From Norana najaformis (taxonomy: Eukaryota; Annelida; Clitellata; Crassiclitellata; Hormogastridae): a stretch of 64,000 nucleotides of DNA. Shown here piece after piece: positions 1 to 13,275 of this stretch. A program made the position numbers and the translations under genes. Under the pieces are notes generated by a model, which searched no databases, had not been told where the DNA came from, and worked only from the letters and a program-made list of their open reading frames with translations. Every line of letters starts with the position of its first letter. The stretch's first letter is position 1. Location of the stretch: positions 33,549,351-33,613,350 of the forward strand of contig OZ029914.1 in assembly GCA_964023275.1 (NCBI GenBank), given 5' to 3'.

Positions 1-246
1 TGACGCAGCCTCAGTGCCATTTGTAAAGGATGCCGGGAAAACTACTCCCAGCGGCCCGGAAGATACATTTAGGCCTGCATTCACATCCCCCATCATTGCT
101 GAGAATCTCCAGTGGCACACCCCACGCAGATACCCCACACTCCTATAATTGTGACTTACTAATGACCGTGCCACTCCTGTATGAAGCCAAACGCTACAAG
201 CACGGACTTGGCTTAACTCTGATCCTGGTTCACTAATACAGTTTTC

Positions 247-383
247 TTCTGACATGACCCGATTGACTCGATCTGGTTCTGACCTGACCTGATTGACTCA
301 ATGGGATTCTGACCTGACCTGATTGACTCAATGGGGACCTGACCTGATTGCCTCAATGGGCTTCTGACCTGACCTGATTGACT
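247..383. repeat. 28-30-bp minisatellite, about 5 copies
   Basis: Degenerate copies of TTCTGACCTGACCTGATTGA plus about ten further bases, spaced 30 bp apart at 247, 277 and 307. A shortened copy near 335 and a last one at 363 follow. Confidence 0.8.
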
Positions 384-1438
384 GTCCCGTTCTGAACGAA
401 CTGAGCCAGACAACCGTTGCATCATATTCTTCCTTCTTAATTAGCACTTGTTGAGGCAACCTGCACAGTAGCCCTCGCGCGTTCAGGCAACGATTGACCT
501 TATGAAGCGCCACTACAAATAGCGTTGACTGCCATGCCTTTGATTGCTATGCACAGTTTTCTTGTATTAGTGGTTTGTGTTGTTTAGTGCCGAAGGCAGT
601 TGCCAGCGAAAACCCGTTCGGGGGTCGTCCATAAATGACGTCGCTTTGCGTCGAGCGTGTAATGCACCCGCGGGCGTCTTTCATGGACGGTCCCTAGACG
701 TAGGCTTGACGATAGGTGGCGACAGTTGCCATCAAAACAAAGTATATATTATGACTGTCTGTAAAGTAAATGAATGAATGTCTAGTACACTGCGCTGGTT
801 TCGTTTATTAGGCTAACTAACGAGAACATATTGTGCTAATTTATGCAGCGCCTATATCTTGTATTAATAACTCAGTCAGTAGAGAGGCCTAACTTCTACT
901 GATTATATCAGTAACTCAGTAATCGTGAGGGCCTATCTTCTGAGACCGTGATCGAGTTGTACCACTTATCGCCCCTGTGTCATTGTCGGATTTAGCTGTG
1001 GGGGAGGTTCACCCTTTGACCCCTCCCTCTTGGTTATATGCCGGGGCCCCTCAGACCAGACCCGTGCATGGTGGACTGCCAGAATGTGGCGCCCCTCTGT
1101 AAATGCCCTTCCCCCGACGCAAGCAATCTGGAGACGCCGCTGCCATGTGTTTTCCTTGTCGAAGGGTAACATTCGCATATGCATCTGGAGCTAATATGTA
1201 AAACCTGATAAGTCCATTTTTCGCTTACAAGTTTCAGAGTACCAGCGCTGGTACTCAGGCAGCTGAAATACGTCTAATGTCTCGGTCGCAAAAGACCACA
1301 TAATTCCCTGCGTAATTCTATAGGAACTTTGACTCTGGTTATGCAAACAAAACCAGACAATTACAGTCGGATGATGTTCCATGCATAACGAGACAACTGC
1401 ATTGACCAATAAGAAGCGATGCTGATGACAGTTGGCCT
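384..1438. other. No gene seen
   Basis: Unique-looking sequence with scattered stops in all frames. No domain, splice-site pair or repeat could be supported here. Confidence 0.5.
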
Positions 1439-1498
1439 TTGACTGCCCTGGATGAAGCAGTGCTGACTGGAGATAAAACTAAGAGTACATATAGAGTA

Positions 1499-2036
1499 CA
1501 AAGTCTTATCCCTCACCTACAACACACTTCAAACCTCCCAACCCTCCTACCTTCGTCAATTATTTACAATCCAACCACTCCGTTCAGCCGCTCCTCATCT
1601 GTCCTAACACTTCTTCGTCCTCCCGTCACCTCATCCTTAAAATTTGGAAATCGCTTCATAGCCATAGCTGCCCCACCGCTTTGGAATAAACTCCCGCCAG
1701 AATTGCGACAGTTGTCTGTTCTCACTCTGAACTCACCAACACTTCACTTCTTTCAGTTTCTGCGCAGGTTTTTCACTCAAGACTGAAAACACTTCTTTTC
1801 CAAAAATCTTATCCTGATTCTTCCCCTTATCTCTCTTCTCGCTTCAATTTCAAACACCATCCACCGTAGCCGTCCGACTGTCTGACTGCCTGACTCATGG
1901 ATCTTGACCTGGAACCGAACCCTTTTGCCTATCGATTTTGTTTTGACTGAGTGCCTGTGAATAAGCTGGTTCCCGCGAAATTAGCTTTCGTTGGGCGATG
2001 TAGAAATCTCGAGATTACGATTACGATAAGATAAGC
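1499..2036 (+). mobile_element. LINE family A, 3' end (end of RT ORF plus 3' UTR)
   Basis: Translated 1499-1790 resembles the C-terminus of non-LTR reverse transcriptases of the CR1/L2 kind. The landmark is FGNRFIAIAAPPLWNKLPPE followed by a frame-disrupted 'FKxxLKTLLF'-type end. The 3' tail, ending in repeated GATTACGATTACG, is shared with copies at 9850-10068 and 44408-44590. 5'-truncated and dead. Confidence 0.75.
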
Positions 2037-2094
2037 TATAGTTATGGGAGTCGGAACTTATTTGGCGTCCACACTCTAGTACCATACCCGGTCC

Positions 2095-2370
2095 TTTACG
2101 TTCTCAGATCGTCTGGATCTATTTGTTCCTCGTGTTAAGTCCTCGTTTGCTCAGCAGAGGGTTTTTGCTGTTGTTGACCCTTCTCTAGGGAGTGATCTTC
2201 CGCTATCGTTTCGTGCAAGGGTCACTGTTGGTGATAGAGCTCAGTCAGCTCGTTGTTTAAAGACGTTCTTATTTCCCAGGGGCTCTCATGCTGGAAGCGC
2301 TTCTGAGTAGTTTGTTCTGTAAGAAGCGCTATATAAGTTATCAAATACAATACAGTACGATACAATACAA
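2095..2370 (+). mobile_element. LINE family B, 3' end
   Basis: Open from about 2098 to a TAG near 2310, reading RVFAVVDPSLGSDLPLSF then CLKTFLFPRG, the C-terminus of a CR1/L2-like RT. A tail with AGCGCTATATAAG and an ATACAATACA microsatellite follows. Related tails occur at 8960-9065 and 23461-23765 on the minus strand. Confidence 0.68.
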
Positions 2371-5300
2371 TTCTGCCAAGACTCCCCTAAGTGAAACAGC
2401 TGGCGTTTCTGTCGGGTCGCATTTGTCGGGAAATTTATTACTTTGTCGGAATTAATTGTGGCGCATTTTCAAGGCGCATTTGTCGTGGTAGCTACTGACA
2501 GGTCACTGCGAATTTGTGCCTCAGTTTTAGCTTTACTGACTGCGTGCGTATTAAGTGCTTTAAATAAATAAAGAAAATAAAGAAAAAAGGCTGGCGGCCT
2601 TGCTGAAAATTTTGGGTGTTACGCACTTCGTGGCCACTGATCTCCTCACGTGTCGTGCAGTTTATCCGATTACGATTTCGCAGAGTAAATTTAACAAATT
2701 GAATCCTGCTTACTGTTAGCCTAATTGGGACATCGCTAATTATCTCTGTAATTCCATTACGTCATTTACAACTTTGGATAACGCCTCCTCTGTTAAAACT
2801 AATGTCTAAAATAGTAGATTGACAATATCATGACGTCATTTGGTGCCTCTGTGTATGTCTAAATCTCTTAACGTATGCTCTGAAACATCAGACATCAATC
2901 AAAGAGAATCTGATCTATTTATTAAAAAGTCACTGCATAGTGGTGCCGTTTGTGGCTTTTTCGCAAAGAACACACCTGCACATGTGCTGTTATTGGCCAC
3001 ATTAGTGTCTGTTAATGTAAGTTACTGTTGCGACACGTATGAGTGTTTCAGCTAATAACAATCTCTCATATATATATTATATATATATATAGGTGTATAT
3101 ATCTGAGAATTCTTCAGTCAGCAATTTAATTAGATTTAACTCGTGCATGAGTTAAAATCTTAATAAAATATACACATATATATTTTATTCTCTGTAGGCC
3201 GTTCACATTTGATAATTGACACCTAAAACACGTCACATTTGTTAATTTACAACCTGTGTCACGTCTCAGAGTCCAATAATCATGTGCTAAGCGTAGAGGA
3301 ATAAGTTCCGCGGTTAGCCTACTTGTTCGGGCTGGGTCATAGTTAAGTTTAGTTAAGTTCGTACGGTTGCATATGTATGGGTGTGGTCAGGGGGAAGGTC
3401 CCTGTAATTCCATATAAAGTTCCCCATATGCAACACCCGGGATGATGTCCTATATGCGAGGTGCCTTTATTGGACTTCCCCGTCATAATAAAGCGACAGA
3501 GCATGTCACCCAAAAGTGTTTCTGCCTACTAATATTCCTGATTTCCTTTCCTTAAATCCTGTCTGATTGCAAGCACGCACAGAACTATTTGATGGGAATA
3601 TACACGTATGTGCAAGGAACATAATTTGTCTAAGTTCTTACGGAGACGGCTGTATATCGTCTAACCGCCTTCTGCTGAATGCCTCCTATCCGTTGACACA
3701 TTTCTGAAATCGAGTTGCCTTGTCTCCACCGTTGCCTCCCTAGTTAATCTTTTTCCATTTCTGTGCATAATCTGGGATCGACTTAGAACAAAGACAGACA
3801 TACTCTTAGTATTTTAAGTATGTATGTCGAACGCGCTTCTACCACCTGCATCAGTGCCGCTTTTAAGCCACCTCCCTACCAAGGGCTGCTTTTCGTTCTC
3901 CTCCTTCTCTTCCTCCTTATTCTCCTCCTTCTCCTCTTTTTCAGTCCTATTCTTAATTTTTTAGAATTTTGTCAACGCATTGCTAGTCAGTAAGTGGAAA
4001 AAGAAACTAAATAACACTTGAAAACACGTGAACAGCCGAATAAATTGGAAGTTCATATGAATATGTTGGAAGTTTAATATGCTGAATGATTGGGAAATGA
4101 GGTAGCCTAGGCAGAAGATGCGATAGATAGCAAGGCTGATGATGCCTTAATATATTTGAAGAGGCAAAGGGTGCGTTTGGAAGACTCGCAAGAGCGAGAC
4201 ATGCAGTAAGACGCAGCAAAAAGCATTCTGCTAAATGCTAAGTGCATTCTTCATATTTTTGCGATGTGTAAAATACCGAATTAATATGTCTGCACAAACT
4301 CTACCTTCATATCTGGAGGAGTCCCTGCCGCGGAGACCCCCAATATAACCGCTACAGGGGTCACAAGCGTCAGCAGGTCACCTGACGGCAGCCAAGGGAA
4401 TCCTTGTTCCAGTTTTGGGTGGAGAATCTGCGGGGTAGAACCAAAATGTCCAGACCTCGTTGGCCAGTGGACTACTGTGGCCGAAGCATCGCTGATAATC
4501 ACCAAAAGGACTCACACGATTCTCTAAGGACCAGAACGATTCTAAATCGTCTGAGATAATATCTGAATAAAGAAACTGAAGAAGAAAGTGAATGTGTTCT
4601 GGGCTCTGCATATCAGCGCAGATGCGGACCGCTTCACGAGGGACGATTGCCATTGCTAGCCACAGGATAAGGAGACAGTCAGTAACTTCGGATTCGGATT
4701 TCCCAGCATACAACAGTTACACGCCATTACCAGTCCTCTACTTTCGTGTGTCTTCTATTGAGTGAAAAGCCTCAAGCAAACACGTAGCCGAATATTTTGC
4801 TAAGCAGACTTCCAGTTTCAACAACAAAGTTGAATAATGTTCCTGATTGCTTGGCGTTACGTATGGAACATGTTATTTATGCATTTATTAAGCGCCACTA
4901 AATAATGATTAAGCATCAGTCGATGGCGCTGAGTAATGAGTGAAGGACTCGTTCAAGGTCCCTACACAATAATCGTCTCAGAGGAGGCACGAACCTGTAC
5001 TCTCCGCATTCTGGAAAGACCCGGCGCAAACAACAGTACGCCTATCAGCATCTTCATTGCGCAGGGTGGCGCTGACGCCAGCAGAAGAGTGGAACTGTGC
5101 AGATGATGAAACTGGCTTTAATGTCTACATGTTTTAAACAATACACATAGCAACAGAAAGTCTCCCATCTTGACGTGCAAAACCGCATGACTTAATACTT
5201 GATGTGCAAACCACATGACGTGACTTGACGTGCAGAACCACATGACTTAAGACGACGTGAAAAACCACATGGCTTAAGACTTGACATGCAAAATCAGGTA

Positions 5301-6120
5301 AATCAAAACATTATTCCATAATGCCCACTGTACCATGGTAACAAGATTTTCAGAAATTTGTATAATTAACTAAGGTTCCTGTAAATATTAGGCGGATTTG
5401 GTAAACTGTTTCATGTTTGTCAAGTTTTGGCAAACTCGGTTTTTCTCAGATTTCTCATAATAGTTGGAAAAGGGTTTGCATGGTCTAGCATATAACTCCC
5501 TACCTGAAGATTCATATAGCGCCTTCGTGGTGCCTTTCATCAGTGGTACACTTAAGATCTCAATTGTGTATATCTCCATGAGATGGAGTCATCTAAACTA
5601 ACGAAAAAAAGATTTGTAATGACTAAGAGGGGGGGAACAAATGCACCCATCGACCCCTTGCTCGTACATTGGCACCATTCGCTAGAGGGGCACGAGATCG
5701 AGCGAGCCGCAGAATCGTTTGGATCACTCATGGATTACAGAAACCAAGCTACGGTGGGTAAGCAAACTGAAACGTGAATGTTAAGTTTAGACCTGAATGG
5801 CGCTAAAGAACTGACAAAACGCATAGAATAGGGCAGTAAATTCCAAAGATTTCGACCAGCTATCGAATTTGCCTGAGAGCCCAACACTCGTGATGCGAAG
5901 CATAGCAAGAGTCACTGAAAGGGAATAATTTTTGTTGGTATGAATGGTGATCACGGAGCAGAGTTAAGTCGGCTGAGTTGAATGTAATACCTTGTGAACT
6001 ATGATACAGGTTTTAAAATGGATTTATTACAATAAATGCAATATGGAAGTAATAGGTTGATATTTATTGGCGTTTGTTATGGCTCTGACCGTTGAAAATC
6101 ATTTATTGTCATTATAGGAA
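2371..6120. other. No gene seen; a few degenerate repeats
   Basis: Contains an imperfect ~33-bp repeat at 5170-5297 (GACGTGCAAAACC.CATGACTTAA, about four copies), a GCGCC-containing SINE/LINE tail near 4860-4990 and an interspersed-repeat-like stretch at 5780-6030. No coding exon could be supported. Confidence 0.45.
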
Positions 6121-6154
6121 TAAGCATAATTATTATTATTGAGTATTTGATCAT

Positions 6155-6191
6155 TTTTATTATTATCATTATCATCATCATCATCGTCATC

Positions 6192-6242
<51 letters not shown>

Positions 6243-6350
6243 CGTCATCATCATTATCATCATCGTCGTCCTCGTCGTCATCATCATCTTCATCACCATC
6301 ACCATCTCCATCATTATCATTAAAATCACCATCATCATCACCATTATTAC
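6155..6350. repeat. (ATT/ATC)n trinucleotide microsatellite
   Basis: A run of ATT followed by ATC and GTC variants over about 200 bp. The long Ile/Asp/Met-only frames here are artefacts of the repeat. Confidence 0.95.
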
Positions 6351-6792
6351 TTTTTATTGAATTTAGCAGCAGTACTTGTCTTATTAATCATTGACTGTTC
6401 AATTTCCGTCGTTCTGCTGTGCGATGTTTCTCTTGTGACCCTTTAATGTTTCGCCTGACGTGCGACATGATGAAATAAAGACTGATCCCTGAAGCCGAGC
6501 GCCACCTCGTGACAATTATTGACGAACGGGCCTCCGAAGAGACTTCTGGGAAATGCGAGGTCGACCAATAACACAGCGGGCGCTGTCCAATCAACACCTC
6601 GGCTTACCGGGGTAAATATTTTCAGATCTGATAGTGTCGCCAAGAGCAACGTCACAGAAACAACTGAGTCAGCATACTATGTGGGGCCAGTAGTAGTGGG
6701 CAACGTTGGGCCAATGTTGGCCCAACGTGTGTATACTGGCTGGAAAGCGAACACACGAGTCATATTTTTAGTTTACACACACACCACCAGAA

Positions 6793-6815
6793 CATATACA
6801 TATATATATATATAT

Positions 6816-6847
<32 letters not shown>

Positions 6848-7005
6848 ATATACATACACACACACATGCAGGTCGTATGTGTGGCCAAAATGTACAGAAG
6901 GCGTTCAGTGTACAATTACTCAACCTACTCAGTCGTATCCTATACACTTTATGTAACTATATATATATATAATATACGTACATACATACGTACATACATA
7001 CATAC
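6793..7005. repeat. (TA)n and (ACAT)n microsatellites
   Basis: TA-dinucleotide tracts at 6793-6866 and 6955-6972, then ACAT/GTAC tetranucleotides to 7005. Confidence 0.9.
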
Positions 7006-7354
7006 TAATCCGCAACAGAGCCACAAGGAACGACAGAAGCAACGACTGACCTTGACATCGAGGTCACTGCATTGTGTGTTCGTTCATTGATGACAGCCGA
7101 ATGTCCTCACTGGGTGGCGCAGTGAACTATTAGGCTTAACAGCTGAATGCGTTGCAACGGTCGGTCTGCTGCCGCCGACGACGAAGAACCTCCTGCAGAA
7201 CACTTGTTTCATTCAGTAGCTACAGAGAAAGGAATAAAGGTTGTTTGAAACCTTGCACTTCGATTACACTACGATTACATTCCTGGATGAAGATTCTTAT
7301 GAAAAGTTTCATTCGTGAGGTTTCTTAGAGGGCGCTATATAATAGCCAGATCTA

Positions 7355-7426
7355 AACATACATACATACATACATCCATACATACGTACATTCATACTTA
7401 CGTACATACATACATGCATACATACA
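7355..7426. repeat. (CATA)n microsatellite at a LINE/SINE-like tail
   Basis: CATA repeats with G/T variants directly after GGGCGCTATATAATAG (7331-7346), the layout expected of a retroposon 3' end with a simple-repeat tail. Confidence 0.8.
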
Positions 7427-8959
7427 AAGAACTGCGTGCTAACGAGTTCTGACGTTTTGAAACTTGAGTCGTAACCGTGACAGTAGGGTCGACCATTGTT
7501 AGTTTGTCCAATCCATCGTGGTGTTGTTGGAAAAGCAAATAGCCCATTTTTGTCGGCATCGATCTGACGAACAACGGAAGCGAAAGTCTGACTGCAGGTC
7601 GGCGTCGTCTGTGTGACGAAGCTCTTTGGAACTGGGAAACATCAGAGGTTTCTGACCGTCTGCCGGACAGTTCCGGACCTGAGCGGACAATAAACATCTC
7701 TGACGGTAAACGTCATTTGATCATCTGTTTTGACGGCTGCATTTGAACAGCCGCCGAGAACGACGACTATACGATGTGTGCAAACATATATAGGCCTACA
7801 CATAGTATAAGATATCACTCTCTCTCTCTCCTTAGGCTGCTTTTGTTGATAACGAACAATTTCAACATTTGGGTAATTTCTTGATCATTGTGCAATCGCC
7901 ATGTCATCATATTCATGAATTTGATCATTATATAGACTTCATTTCTTCAGTTTTCGTGATTGACTTATGATGAATTCAAATCACTGAGCTAGATATCTCC
8001 AGCTTGCCCTAGAATATAGGGAAGGTCGAAGTCAGCGGCCTTGACAGACAGAAGATGTCATTAAACACTGAAAACTACGGCTTAAAAGAGCTAAAAAAAC
8101 TTAGATCCATGTGAGGTTATCATGACCGTAATTTGTTCAGAGGAAATTGTTATACACGTCGGGTTTATTAAACGATCATTGGGCGATAGAATCTTTATTC
8201 GGATCGATATGTCGTCTATTGTTTGTTTGATCAATTCTTTGGCAGAACTCGGGAGACTTGAGATCAGGAAAGATGCGAAGCAGAATTTCAGCCCTTCTGA
8301 CGTTCTGTTTCCTGCAGCTGTATCTCCTAGTGCTGACATCTAGCGGTTCGTACACGGATGTTACTATTATCAGATAGAATCAGTCAAGCAAACGGCATTT
8401 TATGTAAAAGCCACTGTATGCATTTATCCATATGGTATCAATTGCCGATAAAATGCAGGTTACCAAGTAGATTCTTTTAATCATGAAGTTAAGCACCGCA
8501 AAGGGAGGACGGAAGGAAGATAAAAGGAAAATAAAAAGACAAAGAATGAACGGAAACAAAGAGAAAGGGGATGAAATGGTAGTAAGAGAGGAACTGGTGG
8601 AAAACAATGCCGGATTCTTTATTTTGCTAAAGTGACGGATGAACGTTGGATTAATTTGATCGCGTGATCCAGAGGAATTGTAAATCGTGAATTACCGTCA
8701 TGACAAGGGATTATTTTAAGTACTGAAACAGAAACGAACGAATAGCGCATTCTCTGAATCTTCACTAAAAGCAGTGGCTGCGACACTTGTGTTCCATCTG
8801 GTTCCACCAAACACCGCTGACGGAGAGGACATAAGTGACGGAGAGGACATGTCCCAAAATTTGGAGACAATGAGTTTCGCCCATCCCTCATAGGAGACAG
8901 ATTTGTTTCTCCCACACTCTAAACCCAATATTTTGTGGAAGATTTAAACCGCAGGCAGC
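7427..8959. other. No gene seen
   Basis: Several 60-100 codon frames exist but none has a recognisable domain or convincing splice sites. The sequence is not obviously repetitive. Confidence 0.45.
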
Positions 8960-9065
8960 TGTAAAATGTACGAGGTTGTATTGTATTCGTCAATTTATAT
9001 TGCGCCTCTTGAAGAACAAACTATTCAATGTTGCTCCCAGCATAAAACATCCTCGATGATATACA
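8960..9065 (-). mobile_element. LINE family B tail, minus strand
   Basis: Read on the minus strand it follows the same order as 2285-2370: TATGCTGG, GAATAGTTTGTTCT, AGAGGCGCAATATAAAT, then an ATACAATAC tail. Confidence 0.6.
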
Positions 9066-9374
9066 TGTAGGTGAGTTGTAAGGCCACTAGTTGCAACACT
9101 CCTACTTACCATTGACACCTCAGCTCGATTGGTAAGTGACAGACTGCTTCAAAGTGACGGACACGTCACAGCGAAAACCCTTTGATGCGTCATGGAAGTC
9201 TTTGCCCAGGGATCAAAGGGATCACTTTCGTCCGATCGTCCCGTCTAGCTGTACAAAATGGATCGCGGGCATACTAGTCTTAGCCTTTTATAAAGATGTA
9301 TATAGATACGAACTGAATATGTACAACATCTGAAACCGTTGTCCCTGCTCATTATGTCTTTCTTTCGCCGTCAG

Positions 9375-9524
9375 CTGAAATAGCAGCAGCAGCAGCAGGA
9401 AGGGATGTGCTCGACAGAAGACCGAGGCAAAGATACATCATGAACCTCTTGGAACTTATCAACGACCAGGAGTCGAACCTACCGCCCAAGGACTACGCTA
9501 GTCTTCACCTACATCGATCTCTTG
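9375..9524 (+). CDS. Candidate orphan exon, function unknown
   Basis: A 150-nt open stretch between a pyrimidine-rich acceptor ending GTCAG and a GTAATC donor, phase 1-1. It encodes an (A)5 run followed by GRDVLDRRPRQRYIMNLLEL, then INDQESNLPPKDYASLHL. It has a mixed amino-acid composition with dibasic sites, unlike the surrounding low-complexity frames, and could belong to a secreted precursor. No flanking exons were found within the window and I do not recognise the family. It may equally be chance. Confidence 0.25.
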
Positions 9525-9849
9525 GTAATCTTACATGCTCCCTCACTCGCTCACTCACTCACTCAATTATTAACTCACTCATTCGGTTAGTCGAGCCATT
9601 AGTCAGTAAGTTAATCAAATGATAGGTTTACGGTCTTTAGTTCAGTTGAAAGTCGCTAAATACGTCGCTCTCAAAAACCATGGGATATATTCGAGCCGTG
9701 TACAACTTCTTGACGACCAATATTGCAAATTTATTGCCGGTATTGTACCATGTTGCAACCACTGTACTCGAAATATGTAAATTGTAACGGTTGATGCAGC
9801 AATCAGATCAGCTAGCAGCTATAGCACATCCATTACTGCGATGTGTAGC

Positions 9850-10068
9850 AACTCCCCTTCTTCCTCTTATCCCTCTTTCCGCTCCAATCCCAAGCATCAC
9901 CCACCGTAACTGCCACGCTGACTCTATGCTTGACTCTTTGATCTTGACCTGGAACCGAACACTTTTGCCCATCGATTTTGTTTTGACTGAGCGTCTGTGA
10001 ATAAGCTGATCCCCATGACGTGGCTTTAGTTAGGCGCCGCAGAAATCTCGGGATTACGATTACGATTC
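9850..10068 (+). mobile_element. LINE family A tail
   Basis: Aligns collinearly with 1805-2030: CACCCACCGTA, TGGAACCGAAC, CATCGATTTTGTTTTGACTG, GTGAATAAGCTG, and the GGGATTACGATTACGATT end. Confidence 0.8.
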
Positions 10069-10896
10069 AGCAACAGCCATTGTAACTGCATCAAAAGCTT
10101 CGATAAATGAAAACCATCAGTTATTACTCTATATGCCTTTTTAAAAAATAGTTGGGTGGCATGGCGAATTAGATTTGTATTAAAACAGCGAATCTGAAGC
10201 CTAACCAAGGGTATCTGAATATGGGGACCAGAGAGATAACAGAGATGCTCTTTCGCACCCCACCCCAATTTTGACCCTAAAGGTGAACATTTTGGCCTAA
10301 TTTTCTAAATGAACGAAAAGTTAGGAAGGTCTGCTGAGGATGGGAATGAAAGGCAATTTAGCCACTCAAGGCAGGAAATGTGGAGTGTGGAAGGGAAGAC
10401 TCAACACTCTTGAAAAACCGCTTCGAGGGAAAAAGAAGTCATCACAAATTTGTTTTGACTCACTGTACAAACACGATCACCTAAGTTCCGACGACTAGAA
10501 AAAGGTCGTCAGAATCTTTTACGACATAAAAAGATAATTTTAATGAATCACCTTCTGGATCCGTTCATCAGTGGCCCCTCCCCCTCTCTCAAAACCGTGC
10601 CGACACCCTTGTTAAAAATCCCTGTTAATCCTATTAATGCCATTATTAACGGTTGCATCACCTGAAATCAAATGTGAGCTTTTCGATTAAATTTGTGATC
10701 TGACTTGTTGAACAGATTTTAAAGACTATGCAAAGGACAATTAATTCCTAATGATAATCCAGTGAAGACTTCTTTCAGTAGAAGCGGTGAACTGTTTCAT
10801 TGCTCATTACAACTTCCTGCTCTCTGCCAAGGTCTAACAAGAATCCTCAAAGCATATACCTACATACACACATACATCTATATATAGCACGTGTGC

Positions 10897-10940
<44 letters not shown>

Positions 10941-11420
10941 TTCAGGCAATCAGGAGTTTGTTATTCCGCTATCAGCTGTAGTTTAATGTTTCCTGTTATG
11001 TTCATCAGACAGGAGGAGCATTCCTATAAGAACTTCAACTGTTAAACGTACAGTGTTGCTAAGTAGTTATGTTGTCTGTGATTCAGTAAATGGCTTTAAA
11101 TTAAATTGAATTTAATTCCTGTGATCTGAGGTGAATTTGTGAGATCGCTGTGTGTGATTTAAAACGTAAACGTAATGACTGGTCGCAGTTTGAAGTTCGG
11201 TCGTTATTGTTGTAGAAGTAGGAAACGAAGAAAATTCCGATGAAACTACAGAAGAACAATTTGTCAGGTTTTAATTTGCTTATCTCTTTAATAAAAATTC
11301 ATCAATGCTCTCTTGATGAGTCTAATCATAACCTCTGAGCCATCCACTGAACCTGAAGTAATCGTAATTAGAATCCAGTACTCAGTGACACCATTTTATA
11401 ACCTGGCCTGATCTGAACTG
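10069..11420. other. No gene seen; one (AT)n tract
   Basis: An (AT)n microsatellite occupies 10903-10937. The remainder shows no supported coding or RNA feature. Confidence 0.5.
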
Positions 11421-11675
11421 ATCTAATCTAAAGACTAATCTAATCTAAAGACTAATCTAATCTAAAGACTAATCTAATCTAAAGACTAATCTAATCTAAA
11501 GACTAATCTAATCTAAAGACTAATTTCTAATCTGAAGACTAATCTAATCTAAAGACTAATCTAATCTAAAGACTAATCTAATCTAAAGACTAATCTAATC
11601 TAAAGACTAATCTAATCTAAAGACTAATCTAATCTAAAGACTAATCTAATCTAAAGACTAATCTAATCTGAAGAC
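11421..11675. repeat. 17-bp minisatellite, about 15 copies
   Basis: Unit TAATCTAATCTAAAGAC, nearly perfect, with one variant copy (TAATTTCTAATCTGAAGAC) near 11520-11540 that breaks the register. Confidence 0.95.
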
Positions 11676-13189
11676 TTCGACAGCATCGTTTTCATAAGCA
11701 CATGACATCAATCGATGGTCACTTCACGTGAAACCGTTGTTATCAATGGTAGGCCTAGTCCGTTGGGGAAACCCGGTCGAATCCGAACAACTCATGGACA
11801 ATAGAGCCAGTTTTTTGGAATTTTAAGAAGTCAAAGACAAAACCAAAGCTATACAATAATAAAACTGTCCACCGTAAGCTGTAACGGTCTACACAGCTAT
11901 TCTATGTTCTCGAGTTATTTCCGCAGTTTTAATTTCATTTCGACTAATTATGCCTACTCGTATTTCAAAGATTATCATAAAACTTCTGACCTTCAAGCAA
12001 TACAGGGTCAATCAGATACTAGGTGGGATGTACATTTCGAAGCTCGCAGCTCAGGAGACACTGTGCAGCATTAACAGAGCGAAAGAGACGAGAGCTGACA
12101 GGAAATACAGACTCAGTAAGAGAGTTGCGGACCCAAGGAGGCTGAGAACTCAAATGATGACATCAGTTACTGTGATTGAGCGTCGACTGATCACGTGTGC
12201 CAGCAGGGACTTCATACTGTGAGGAAGATGCATAACATAGCTACAAGGTATCATAGGCTGGATGATAAACTGTTTGTGTGTACTCATGCACAAGAAATGT
12301 CAGCTTGAGGCTGATTTACTCATATGCAGGAAGCCAGTGCAAAGAACGAAGATGAGTTGTGGTAATATTTTATTCTCGGTAGCAGAACTGTAAGCATCGG
12401 AATCCCCGGATTACTTTAGCGCCCAAAAAGCCAAGTCGTGGGGGGAAATAAAATCGGCGAGGCAATCATGGTCAGGCTCAGTTCGAAGTCAAGAATAAAG
12501 AATACAGGATAATCATCTGTGTCTTGAACTCTCGTTGATCCAATCTCCAAACTAATCCTTCACATGCATGTCAAGGATAAATTATGAAAAGCCGATCACG
12601 GCCTAAAGTGATTTGAGATCTATCGAATCTAAACCTGTTGCATGTGCATACATAAGCCTATAAGAACATTATTCTTCAGGAAAGCCCGCATGTGTCAAGC
12701 CGCTTCTACAGATAGACATTATTTGCGGCTAAATTATGTATAACTATTCATTATTGTTTTTAGAAAAGACAGCCGATTGGATTATATAGCGCCGGAATTG
12801 CAAAGAGAGTCCTATTCGGACGAGAAGCGTTTCTACAGCGACTGGTGACAAAACACTGATGCTGGCCGTTTCAGAATATGAAGTCACTCGACTGCAGGAG
12901 GAGGATAAATCGTCTGACTGCGAAATTTTTATTCAGAAACTTCAGTCATGGCTTTACAATTTTAAATTGGTTTTCTCTTACTTTACGTATTTTACACTAA
13001 GAACTTACTCTGTATCGAGCTTTTACTATGCATTGATGGCAGGCAAGTGGAATATGAACATTGGAATTGGCTTCAGAAGCAACGGAGGATGCGCATCAGA
13101 TCCATCATGTGTAGCTTCCCTTTAGAAGCTTCGCACATAGGCTGTAACAGTTTTGTCTGGCTAAGATCTTAGCATCCTTATAGGCCGTT

Positions 13190-13190
<1 letters not shown>
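11676..13190. other. No gene seen
   Basis: Two frames of about 90 codons (from 11950 and 12859) have no recognisable domain and poor splice context. A GCGCC/TATATA LINE-tail remnant lies near 12780. Confidence 0.45.
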
Positions 13191-13253
<63 letters not shown>

Positions 13254-13275
13254 GTAATAGTAATAGTAATAATAA
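13191..13275. repeat. (TAA)n microsatellite
   Basis: About 85 bp of TAA/TAG trinucleotides. The poly-Leu and poly-Ile frames through it are artefacts. Confidence 0.95.

Noticed and set aside
4378..4713. 111-codon minus-strand frame as a gene
   Set aside because: Mixed composition but no recognisable domain, no splice or promoter support, and overlapping frames of similar length.
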